The notes beneath the pieces were generated by a model, which saw nothing but the letters and a program-made list of their open reading frames with translations, did not search any database and was not told where the DNA came from. Position numbers and translations under genes: made by a program. Of a stretch of 64,000 nt of DNA, positions 1 through 12,300 are shown one piece after another (within the stretch, counting starts at the first letter, position 1; each line of letters begins with the position of its first letter). The DNA comes from Larimichthys crocea (taxonomy: Eukaryota > Chordata > Actinopteri > Sciaenidae). The stretch is taken from positions 1,841,632 through 1,905,631 of the forward strand of contig NC_040018.1 in assembly GCF_000972845.2 (NCBI RefSeq), given 5' to 3'.

Positions 1-313
1 ATGGAAATGCTAAAAAGGTTATTTATGTAGATAAAAACTCTTTAAATGTAAAAAATCTGAAAACATGAAGGCTTTCATCCCAAAATTACATCAAAATCTA
101 AACAAGTTCAAAACAATTTCAAAAGTCCAAATATACACCATAGTCTATTAGACAGTAATGTGTCACCAAGTGCCCTAACTTTTGTGATACTGTGAAGCTA
201 GACACATCCAAACATGTTGTCAGATGAGGAAGATGAAATATGCTTTTAATAAGAGTCTCAGAGTTGTAAACGTTTTTTTTTTTTTTTAATTAAGTAAAAG
301 TTTTGATTAATAT
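1..313. other. non-coding, unassigned
   Basis: AT-rich sequence with a T tract near 270-288. No open frame, RNA gene or repeat family was recognised here. Confidence 0.5.
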
Positions 314-500
314 GTTAATTTTCTTTCTCACTGGAAGACGAGAAGATTGACACCACTGTCATGTTTGCACGGTAAATATGAAGCTACAGTGAGCAGCTGG
401 TTAGCTCGGCACAAAGACTGGAAACCAGGGGGAACAGCTAGCCTGCCGAACAGAATCCACACCTGTGACAAATTAACACAGAACATCCAGGTTGTAAAAG
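314..500 (+). mobile_element. degenerate MITE-like repeat (copy 1)
   Basis: The segment resembles a very common interspersed teleost element. It has a GAGAAGATTGACACCACT-type block near 340-358, a GGTAAATATGAAGCTA-type block near 371-386 and an AGACTGGAAAC...GGGGGAACAGCTAGCC block near 415-444, in the usual order. It is non-coding and lacks intact terminal inverted repeats. A second copy of the family is at about 49118-50175. The assignment rests on remembered family consensus, not on a database search. Confidence 0.6.
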
Positions 501-3500
501 GTTCTTAGTTAACAGCAAATCATATATATCAGTCGGTTACCACTGACTGACTGATCTTGTTCTTGATCATGACTGATGATTATGTATGCGACCGTAAACA
601 TACTTTTCATTTTGTCAGAGTGAAACTTTTAATGAAGAGCTTACTAATATTGAGTCTGTAAAAAGTGGACTGCTGTCATGGTAATGCGGCTGAAATGTGT
701 GCAGTGATATAAAATAAACATAATTTATCATCCATCATAAAACTGACTCCTTTGGCTTCTTCTTGCCCTCCCAAGTAACACCTCCTCCTCCTCATGCTGC
801 TGCTGTAAAAAGGATGAGCACTGTTAAACAAAGTCTTTATCAGCCCCGCTTTGTCACATAGTAGCACCTCTATACTTTCACCACAACAATATTACACTGG
901 CTAACAGCTACCTTTCTGCTGTATGACATGACTGTAGAATTCTTCATTTATTTCTTTGTGTGTGTGTGTGTGTGGTTGTATGTGTGGTTCTGCTGAATAT
1001 ATGTTGTGTCACAGGATCGCCTCCTGGGCCAGGGCTTTATTTACTGACCGGGTTTGGTGTGTGTAGTGGGAACACAGCCGCCACAGATCACTACACGACC
1101 TTAATTATGTTATCAGTCAACTCCGGGCGTAAATATCCCAGAGAACGTATTGGGCCCAGTGGGAACCGTGCACACACACACACACACACATCACGGACAC
1201 ACACACACACACACACAGCAACTCACAAAACTCTGTCAAACGCATCCAGTCCTTTGGTCACCATCAATCACAATCTATTTCTGCCATCTGACTGATGTGT
1301 GTGATCAATATGTCTGTGGAGGTACAGTGTACCACTTATTTATAATCTGAGCACCTCACCAGTTCTCAGACAAAGAAGGGGGGAGGCGTGAAAGAAGGAG
1401 AAACCAAATGAAACCTCACTGCAAGGACAGATAGATACACACTGGGCGAGGAAGAGAGAGGAAGGGAGGTATGAAAAAAGCTTCTCAAGGACTGCTCTAG
1501 GCAGAGTTGCTCTGTCACAGATTTAACATCTATCACACATGTACAGTGCACACACACTCACGTACACGCACAGACACACACAGACTCACTTCAGCCTGAG
1601 CAGCACTGTCAGAGTCAGTGTTGTTTATCCATGGTGATTATATGAAATATGAATAACGGCTGTATCAGGCAGCCCTGTATCTGTGGGGTAAATAAACGTC
1701 CTGTGCCAGAGAGAGTTCAGGTTTGTTTTCAAAGGACGTCCCAGCCAACACTGTTGTTTTGGCTCTGAGGACCTGCCTGGACCCACGATGCAGTAATAAC
1801 TTACTCCTGAGATAACTTTCAATATTTTCACCTCCGCCGTTGAATAACAAATAAATGAGAGCGCCACATATAAGGTATCACAGCGCGCTAGCTCGCTGTT
1901 CTCCTCTGGACGTCAAGAGTTCAGAAACCATTTTAATTAAATTCAAGTCATCCATGATTTATTTCTGAAGTCCATCAATGAACTCTGCTCCGCAGCTCGA
2001 TGAGAAAAATGTGCAGAATGAATATATGTTGCATTTTTTTTCTTTTTTTTTACGAGCTAATAAATACATCATCTAGTTTCTGATACCTGTTTCTGACTTC
2101 CTCTCTCTGAAAGCGTATCTGAAAATGGCGCATTTTGTCTTTGTCTTAATGACGCGTATATTTGTCCCGGTGGTGTGTCCATTGATCTGTAGCTAGTATT
2201 TTAGTGTCACTGCCCTCTCTGCGGTGACAGAGTAATTACTATGTGTGTGACCCTCTCCCATCCTGTGTTGTCCTGCCTAATTATGGTTGTCACCACGACT
2301 TCCATTTAGCTCCAGATAAGAAACCACTGGATGCCGGTACACACAGACTTAAGTCCCCTTTCACAGAGGGCACATCAGGAAGATAAATGTGTTTACTAAT
2401 AACTCTTTCACAGCCTCAATTCAGGCTGTTTAATGCCTGCTGGCTGGTGACTCATTCTCATCAGCGCAGGACAGGCAGAGGTGTGATATTACAGTGGTGT
2501 GTAGATTGGTATATATAGCTTGCAATAAAAGGCGGTGATGGAAGGTTTTTGTGGCATTTTTTAAAAGGAGACAAATTTGGAACAAAATTATGCAGCTATG
2601 CAAAAGACTGCACTCATTATGCTTTCCTCACACACATCTGTCAGCATACACTGCTGCTGATAAGAGGGCCAAGATGTGTGCATATGTGTACGCATGTATC
2701 TAAAATGATGACTAATGAGTCCTCTGACCCTCTATCTGCTTATTGTAAATGAGGTCTAACAGAAAAATGAACCACTAAACCTTGTGATTATATAAAGAGT
2801 CTTACATAAAGCCTGGAGCAAGCTAAAAATACAGAACCCAGAGGTCCTAACCCTATATATAGGTCTGCCAGTGAATTATTCAATAAGTCTAACAAAAAAA
2901 AAAGAAGAAGAATTTACGCAACAACTCAACTCAAGCAGCCTGCCTGCCTGCCCGCCCGCCTGCCTGCTGAGATTTGAGGTCACCACTGTAAAGTGGTTTG
3001 AGCAAAGTTTGCAGTTGTAGTTTTTAGTAGGCAGTAAAAGGCAGGGAGAGGTGAAACAGAGCTGGAGATAAGCAGGCAAGTCTGGCTGTGAAAGAGAGAT
3101 AAAAAGACAGATTCATGTATTGTTTTCATTTTTTCCCCCCTCTTGCTTCACTTTGGTCTAAATTTAACCATTTGGGATTCTGCTGATTTATGTAAACTCT
3201 CTGTGACCCAAACCATGACCCGCATGTTGTCTAGGAACATTGAAGTATGCATGTTCAATTTTAAAATTGAATTCTCTTCCACGGAGAAATGGACAACAAC
3301 AGCGGAGGTAGATGTGTGTGTGTGTGTTCTCGGAGTAACTGCTTGACCTTGCTGCACCGGGGAAGAATTCATCAGCTGTTGGCATTTTCTCAGCATGAGC
3401 TTTCTTTTATGCAAATATGAAGCTGTGCCTACAGGCTAACATGCCACCAATACTACTGGCTTATAAACACTCATAGATTTCGCACTGAGTACAAAACCAT

Positions 3501-4569
3501 TACATATTGCTATGAAATATGAACCCTTAATCACACATGCATCTATCTATATCTGTCACTCTTCGGGTCTCGCATACGCATTTATGCAAATATTAACATG
3601 TACAGGCGAATGAGCGAAGGCCTCTCCTTTCTCCACACCTCGTTTGTGTTTTTTATTCAGTCACAGTTGAAAAATGAACGTCCTGTGTTAGTCGTTCTAA
3701 AATGGCGTCATTGTACCTGAGCAGGAAAGCCCAAACCACCAAATCCCAACCAGGAAGTCTAGGAAACCTGTTACCCCGCCACAGTGTTCGGACAACAACT
3801 TGAGCTTGTGTTGTGTACGGGTGTGAGAATGTTGTTTTTGTGAACAGTAAGCTGACCTTGGATCTGTGTCCCATACCCAGAGGGGAGCTGATGGATGGGA
3901 TGAGTGGTAGACCACTTGGCCAAACTTGAAAGCCTTCCTTCTTGGACCCTGGTGGGTCTGTTTGTCACAGCTCAGAACACTCTGTTTGACTCTGTTTGGA
4001 TGTACAGTATGAGTGTGTATGTGTGGGTGTGTGTGTGTGTCCCTATGTGAATGGGTGTTTGTGTGCATGCTAAGATCCTGGCATGAGTTTCTTTACAACC
4101 AAAGATTGTGGATATAGAGAAATCCTTTTGATCTGGTTTGTGGCAGTGCAAATGAGACATCCAGGGGCAGGTCTGGAAAGGAACGGGAACAGTTCTCTTC
4201 TCCTCTTGATGTGAGTGGCTCTGCAGGTAATGTTTGGCATGCACTTGATAATTCAGGCATAATGGGAACGCACTACAAGTTCGAAAATGAAACAACTCTT
4301 TGATGTAATGGATTTAACTGATTCACTTGTAATAACAGCGTATGAATTGCAAAAGTGAGTCAGCCTAAAAGTGTTCATTGCTGTATAAAAGTATCGTAGA
4401 GCACAAGAGACTTTAGAAGGAAGAAAATAAAAAAATTGGGGAACATTTTAGGAACCATAATGGTTAGCAGAGTGGGCAATCCACTGAAACTTTCCATCTG
4501 GATCTCATCACAGAGAGAGGCAGTGAGTGGCTTGCTCTTACTGCGGTGACTGAACTCACCGCTCGTTCA

Positions 4570-4570
<1 letters not shown>
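501..4570. other. non-coding upstream region
   Basis: There is no supported gene. Short (TG)/(CA) runs occur at about 957-974, 1171-1217, 3314-3328 and 4018-4040, and a CCTG/CCCG-rich patch at about 2937-2968. Open frames in this interval are short and mostly read through CA repeats. Confidence 0.6.
1171..1217. repeat. interrupted (CA)n microsatellite
   Basis: Two CA runs are separated by a short TCACGGA interruption. Confidence 0.95.

Positions 4571-4600
<30 letters not shown>
4571..4600. repeat. (CA)n microsatellite
   Basis: About 14 uninterrupted CA units. Confidence 0.95.
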
Positions 4601-4603
<3 letters not shown>

Positions 4604-4649
4604 ATGACTCATCCACGACAGGAAAGGGAAGTGGTGTGCAACTAAAACA

Positions 4650-5072
4650 TGTATAACTGTACCTAAAATGAATTGCTGCATCCTAAAAACATAGTTTAAA
4701 AGTCATGCTAACCACGCATAGACATTCCTCTGTGGGGCACGGCCTTATTGATATACAGTGTGGTCGCCATTGTATAATGTGCGAATGGCACACAAGTGCT
4801 TCATTCATACTCTCGTGATAGGAACATTTATACACTGTGTTCTTGTAATTAGAATCTATATAAATGAGGTGTAGGCTGGGAGAAGATCTTCTGGGCACGT
4901 CGTAAGCTTCCTTGCTCCAACGCTACTCTCTCTTTCAACCTTCTTCACTTACTCCTACAAGATAAATTACTCCTACGTTAATCGTCATTAAAGACTTTTG
5001 GATTTATGGGAACATTTAGAAACTCGGACACACGCTTTTGTTTTTGCCTGGTTCAAATTTTATCCCTACAGT
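4650..5072 (+). mobile_element. possible solo LTR-like segment
   Basis: The segment has a promoter-then-polyadenylation layout typical of an LTR. A TATATAAAT box lies near 4857. It is followed by a GTGTAGGCTGGG-type stretch that could start the R region, then an ATTAAA signal near 4988. The end is TATCCCTACA near 5072. No flanking gag/pol frames exist, and I could not find a convincing target-site duplication. The left edge is a guess. It could equally be an unrelated AT-rich promoter-like sequence. Confidence 0.3.
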
Positions 5073-6164
5073 CCACCATTCGCTAGCTGAAACCATGAGA
5101 TCCAGAGGCTCTGTAAGCAACTCAGCTATTTATTGACCACCTGTTATGCTGGCTCTAAAAGCATATAAACACACTCATAAATTGTAATGAAAAACTATAT
5201 TTGTACGGAGGGGGAAAAAAATGACTTTGGCTAATATAAATTATAGGCAGTTTTGCTTTTGAAGTTTAGCAGTCCATAGCATTACACACACAGCATATAT
5301 ACATCTACTTACATGCACATGCTCATCACACAGAAAGTGGATAAATATAGATCCCACTGTGCATTCCTCTGGGATCTTCAACCCAAAGAGTGTCCCTGCT
5401 CAGAAGGTATGGGTATCAGCCACAGAAAGGGATAGCTGGTCTAAGCCAACATTTATCAGGAAGACATTAGAGAAGGGCGAGCAAGACAGGTGGAAAACAT
5501 CGACTCTATTTGCTCTTTACCCAGCCACTTGACTTCAAACAGCGCACTCTGCTCTCCTTTTTTTTTATAGAAAGCCCTTGCAGAAAGATAAGAAGGAAGA
5601 TAGTTGGGAATACGCTATGTTAAGCCTGCAAAGAGGGCAGAAGTCCTTGCTGTATGTAAGAGGAGGGTGAAATAGACTCAAGAAAAGAGAGGAGGAGAGA
5701 TGCTCCCCTCCTTAGTCACAGCACTTCCCTGAAAGAAACATAATTGTATGGATCATCAAAGAGTTCCTTCCCACTCACTTCCTGCTTGCTATAATTAGAC
5801 CCGTGCTCTCTTCTCTGGCAGCCACCACCAACTTTAGGAACCTTTCTCTCTTGCCCTGAACCAGCACAGACACTGGTTTGGGATCAGATTTAGAGCTTCC
5901 ACCGCCTAGAGGATGAGGAAGTTCTTTGAGGAAAGAAGCTCTGATCTAGCATCTCATGCCTCAGGCTGTGTTTTTCTGGAGTGTGAGACCAGCTAGTTGA
6001 TGGGAACTGAGGGGACTCCAGCCCAGCTTTGGCCAGCAGTCATTAAGAAGGTAGGAGAGCTGTGTAGTGTGAGGAAGAAAGAAAAACACTCAGCTAACAA
6101 CCACATGGCCTCGGTCACACAGACCCGATCCACAAGCCCTTTCTGACCCCTCATAACTCATGCA

Positions 6165-6204
6165 TACACACACACACACACACAGACACACACACACACA
6201 CACA
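6165..6204. repeat. (CA)n microsatellite
   Basis: A CA run with one GACA interruption. Confidence 0.95.
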
Positions 6205-6338
6205 ATTCAGATGCTTAAAGAGGGAACAACAGCCCAACAGTTTGGAAAACCAACTGTGTGACCTGCAGCAGAGTAAATTCCCATGTATCTAGTGTGACTC
6301 TGCGTGTGTGTATGAGTGTGCGTGTACGGATGCAAGCA

Positions 6339-6342
<4 letters not shown>

Positions 6343-6376
<34 letters not shown>
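6343..6376. repeat. (TG)n microsatellite
   Basis: About 17 TG units, lying 140 bp from the CA run at 6165. The two arrays are inverted relative to each other. Confidence 0.95.
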
Positions 6377-6382
<6 letters not shown>

Positions 6383-9300
6383 GTGGAGTTGAGGCTTTTC
6401 TATAGAGCAAAAGCAAACAGTCCATAAAGAGGCCCTGCCACTCTCCCATTTCAATGTAAATGAGTCTGACTCTGTTTGGGGGTTAAAGAACTCTCTAGGG
6501 GCCCGGCGACTACCACCGCTAGGGTCACACATGCACATGCGTGCACACACACAAGCATGGAGAAACATGCAACACACAAATGCATGGGCGCAAACATGCA
6601 TGCACACACACAAATTCTGAAGGCGAGAGGCCCAGATAAAGAGCTCAGAGAGCCTGTCAGAGTGTCAGCTCCCATTAGGCCAAAGGCTGTTGTGTGTGTG
6701 TGCAGGCAGGCGTAGTGCTTTTTTACATTTCATTCAGCACACACACTCTCTTTCTCTCACACACACATCCTCCCAGAGCCGCCCCGCCTGGCTGACATGC
6801 TGTTTCAGACAAGACACACAAAAGACAACGGAACCCGCCTGAAAAGACAGACATCTCCTACATTTCCTACATCACACACAGAGGGGGGTAAAAAGGAGAG
6901 GAAACAAAAACAAGCTCTAAATGATTTTAGATGAGCAGAGGTTGACTTGAAAAATGTGGAAGATTTCAAGGATTCCCCTACACGATTAACCTCTCTAGAG
7001 AACGAGAAATTAAACTGGAGTGAATTTGAAGTTTCCAAATTCAAAACATCAGAGCGCGGTATTTATTTGTCATGGCAATGTAAACTATGATGTCACGCAT
7101 TATTATATGGTAACTGAGTGGAGAGTGGAGAGCAAACCACATCGAAGAGTTGGAGGCAGAAGCAGAAAGAGTAAAAAAGACTCAGAGAGGCTGCGTAACC
7201 TCGGTGACCCGCACAATTAGTGCTGCACTCTCTTGGCTGCCTGTGGCCAGCAAGTTGTCTCGAGGAGGATGGGGCTGTTAGGACACAACCAGAGAGGGCT
7301 GATCTCCTCCCACAGAGCCTTCAGGAGCATATTACAACCTGAGGAGGAGGGAAAGTACAACAACAATCTAGAGAGGGAAGAAAAATAAAGAAGGGGAAAG
7401 ACGGAGAGAGAGAAAGAGAGCAGGGAGAAAACTGAGCCCATGTTCGGTAAATAAAGACGTACACCCTCATGTCTTGCACGTGCCCTGACTCAGCTGATTC
7501 AGGCAGGTGTGTCACATTGTGTTACAGCCTAAAGCAGTGGCATGCTCAGGCAGAAATATCAGCTCTACCCACATAATAAAAAGTGTCAATGCTAAGCAGA
7601 ATGGCCAGTTACTTTGTACTTTTTTGTTTGGATCCTTGCTCTTTAGATCTCGTCCTTCTTGCCTCGGATATAAGTCTTTCATGTCCAAAGGAGAAGCTGA
7701 CAGCTGTTGCTAAAAAACATTCATCTGAAAGCAGCGTGCGCTTGATCTAGGGGGAACTCCAGCCACCACAGAACATTCATCCTATACTCACACACGGCTA
7801 GTCATGCCACTGACACACAACTCAGTCAGACTAATCATTCCTTCTGTTCAAAAGCTTCAAACCACAACCCAGACCCCCTTAGGCAAGAAACTGATTCGTA
7901 AGCATACAGTCAGAATCTTTCTCATACACATGCTCATTACGGAGTTCACTTTTTACCCACATACATCTTCCCTGAGTCTAGGGATTGGCCGTGTATCAGT
8001 CATGGCCCTGCGTGCACACACAGGCTCAGACCGGCAGGCAAACAAAAAAAACAAAACAAAAAAAAAACGCACACACAAACTACTCATTACAAAATTACTG
8101 CTGACTTCATGTTCACATGGGTTAAGCAATACGCGACGATGTGATAACATTAACTTATCAGGACACTGCAGGTCTTTTAGGGATATACACCCAAGAGGAG
8201 AGTGTTAAGGAAGCCAAGTTTGGCTGTACTCCCTCATACTGATACTCTACTACAAATTAAAAGAAAAAAAAAAAAAAAAGGTATTTCAAAGTGTTTTTGC
8301 TCAAAATCTGGCACCGAGATCAAAGAGCCTGCAGCAATAACGCTGGCAAGAGCTCACATAAAATCTTTAAATACAGCTTCCCAAATTTAGAATTAGAAAA
8401 CATCGGCAACTTAGGGTTATGTCACAAAATCGGCAGAAAGTGGTGCAGTATATTGAGCAAGTATTGGAATATAGTGACAGACAGACAGGACAGAGAGGAC
8501 AGAGAGGATACTAAATCCAATGCTGCTTGGTTGTCCAAATGATATTTTACCCACTGGATTCCCTTTAGGATAAAGAAGTTAAAATGATGTTTTGAGGATC
8601 GTGTAGTAAATATGCTTCCATAGATTACAGTTTATTACTTGCATCCTGATTCAAACATAATTCTGCCTGGTGTTTTTAAGTAATTAGCTTTCTGAACCTG
8701 CCAGGAATCCATATGCTTTTTTTTAAAAGCTACATAATTCCTCTTCTTATCCACACTCCTCTCATCCAGGCTCTCCACGTCGCTGCTCTGCTAAACCCCT
8801 CCTAACCTCACTGTCACACAATACCTGTTGTTTCTGCCATTTGGCCGCAAACACAAGGACAAGCTATAGCAACACCAACAACAAAAAAGGCTTCAATTCA
8901 GCTCTGTTTGTAACAAGGGCAAGGCTGGTGTTGTGAGAAAGCAGCAAGTCAGCAACATTTACCTCTTAGAGAAATGAGAAAGCCCAGGACACTGGCCACT
9001 AGCCCAGCAGCATCGCTGCCTATGAAGTATAGACAATTGTTTTGAGAGCCCCTGTTGAGAGCTCCTGCTCTCATTTCCACATCTCTGTAACGGTGGATAT
9101 GATATACTGGTGTGGACACCATGATCCACTGAAAATGGCAGACTGTGTAATAACCCTCTGACAGCTACATGCTGGTTAGCTCTTCTCTATCAAGAAGAGG
9201 ATGAGGGAATTAGCAGGATTTCAGAGAGATAAAAGAACAATGGGGGAAGAGACTGAAAAACAAAGAGGTGAAAAAAAAATGCAGACAGATAAAACGGACG

Positions 9301-12300
9301 TCAGAATAGGAGAAATGGCGAGAAGCACTGAATATAAAACGCAATTACCTAGGACAAGGCTCATTGGTATGACTTATCATCTGCTAGTATCCATGACTGC
9401 AGCTGTAACCTTTGGTAAATGACTCTACTTAGTCCACGACACGGCCACCAGCCTGATGGGAGATAAAATTAACATCCCACAACAACAGTACACTGACACA
9501 CTCATGCACACTTAAGTCTGTCTCTGCAGAGATAAAGACATGCTCTTACTAACATATAGTGCAGATACCATATACATTATTCAGTCTTCATCAGAGGAAA
9601 TATCCACTGCTCCCTTTCTCTTGCCGTACTCAACAAACTGGGAGGAAATGTGATATGATGGAGATTACTGGGATATTATGATATAAGAAATGATCCCATT
9701 AACAACACCTGGATGGAGACAAAGGAGGAAGCAGAGATGTAAAGAGAGAGGAAAGTCTGGATTTAACTTGAGGAATGGGGACCACAGAGGAGGGGGAAAG
9801 ACTTTATTTAACATGCAGGATACCACTTGTCTATAGCCCCAGGTAGGACAGAAACACATAGCTAAGCTTCTTCAGCACTCCATCCACCAGGAAAAGTGCA
9901 GAGAAAGGGTTTTCCCTCTAATGGAAGCCATTAATTATCATATACCCTTATACGTTGCAGTCATCACTATCTTAAGTTGAATCCTTTAGAAGGGAGTGTG
10001 TATTGTCAAAGATTGTGTTTTTTATTCTCTGTAAAATGTCTGGATGTGCGGAGTACTGCTTAATGGCATGTACGCACTCTGGACCTGTCTTGTGGAAATG
10101 ACTGATATTATCAACAGATGAACAGCCATGCGGGTCAAAGGTCAAGTCCAGCTCCGTTGTTTTGACTCTGAAACTTTGTGTGTTCACTCTGCTTCCTCTC
10201 TTCTAATCCCCACCAGCTGTGTGCGCGCATGTGTGTATATGTGTGGCTAATAGAGAAAAGAAGAAAAAAAAAAAAAAAAGAGTAATAGCTAAAGCCAGTG
10301 TGGATTGTGTGTTTGTAAAGCTGTGAGAAACGAGTTAGGTGTACTTCATTTCAATATAATCTACCTGTGGGAGACATAAAACGTTATTTTTATTCAATGG
10401 CAGCTGGCATCCAGCAGGAGCTGAGAAATCTATCGAAATATTCATTTGGCGCAACAGGAAGGAGAAATCAATCCCATAAAAACAGAGCACTTAATAGAGT
10501 ACCATTAAACTAACTCTTAGGGCTGTACAGAAATGGCCACTCCACTGCTGCTGTTTGCACCAGGCTGCATTTTAGACTGAATAAAGTCATGCTCCATTTT
10601 TCAGCCAGTCCTGACTGCTTTTTTTAAATGACACCTGATACCCTCACGCCCCCAGCTCCCCCTCTCACCCAGCCCTACCACCATTCAGCTGGAGAGACAC
10701 TTGAAGAAGGGTATGCGTGGGAGGAGGAGATGGTGTGTGTGTGTGTGTGGGGGGCGGATGAGAAATAGATGAGTGGTGTAGTGGAGGAGTGTGTGAGAGG
10801 GGGGTCAGACGCCAGGGTTGCACATCTCTGTCCCGACACCGCACACGACTGTCTCCAAGTGTTGTTGTGGCAGTGTGCGTTTCACATTCCACCTGTCGGT
10901 GACAGCCAGCGAGAAAAGTCTTAAGCATGTTCCCGAATCCTTCACGCTGTACGGCTGCAATCAAGCGGAGAAGTGTCAATGTGGAGCTGTCTGTAAGTTC
11001 AGTGTCAGTGATAGATTTCATAAATTTCTTTTCATAGACCGTACAGACAAAACTTTGAAGGATAATTCTGTTTTATTACAACCTGAGACTTTTTTTTTTT
11101 TTTTCAGCTTAGGCCATCACTCCTATCAATAATAATAACACTGTGCTCACAAAGCTGAATGCTGAGATCTGGGAATGCAGAGAAAACGCTGAAAAGTGGT
11201 TTGATGCAGCAAAAAAAACTAAGCAAAACAAAAACACAAGCAATCAGACAGCCGGCTTCAAACAAAATGAAGGCAAATAGTGAGACTGTCTGTTGTGAAC
11301 ATCCATCACAGATGACAGACTGACTTTTTGTTTTAACTTTGTTTTACCTGCAGAAAAGTGGTTTAGATTGTCTGGCTGGAACTGTTGGCTTGTTTACAAC
11401 CCATACGTTCATCTGGGCACTCAATTCTCTCCTCATTGGACAGAGTTGGTTTGATAAGAACAATGTTATCAAAGCTGACAGGATTACTTTTTAAAAGTCT
11501 GTTCATTCACATTAAAAAACAAAAAAACAAAAAAAAAACATCACATCTTCTCCCATCTTGTGCGTATTCATGCAGATCATTTTGGTTTTGCCCTTTTAGT
11601 GGTAATCAGCTCCTGCTCGCAGCCGGCACAATGGAGGTTCATAGATGGTTGTCTTTGCTAGACTGTATGTTTTTATGTGCCCTTTAATGTCAAACTGCAA
11701 CATTAAATTCTATTCAAAAAATTCAGCAGCATCTTTTTTAAGAAACAATTTCCTGGTTACTCTGATTAAGCCCCAGACATCACTGAGAAGAGTTTTCACG
11801 GAGACTACTTTCATCTGAAGACATGAAAACTGTTGACAGTGTGTTGGTAATAAGAGAACAAGAGAAGCTGTTACATTTCTTTGATTAAACGTTTAATGCT
11901 TTTTAGAAATTCGATGAAAAGACTCTGATGCCGACTTTTCAGGGTACGTGACAGACTTTGGTCTACCACTGACGAAACAGGACTGACGTAAAAACGATGA
12001 CACATATCCTGGGAAATTTCATAGAAAAACGAAATCTTGCATCCCTTCTAATCCAATAAACTCATCTATCTCTTGATCCCCTGAGGAGGTGTGACACAGA
12101 AGCCGGGAAGAAGGAGACGAAGCATGTTGGAGCTGGTCAAAACCCCAAGTGTGGAGGCTGGAAAGTATTAACCCTGCAATGGCTGTCTGGAGAACTGGGT
12201 GTGCGCTGCTATATGGGTCTGGGAAGGAATGATTTCCCTGCTGGTGTGTGTTAATTACGCTAGAGTTAGTGGGGCCTGCTACAGCTTGTCTGGTGGTTGA

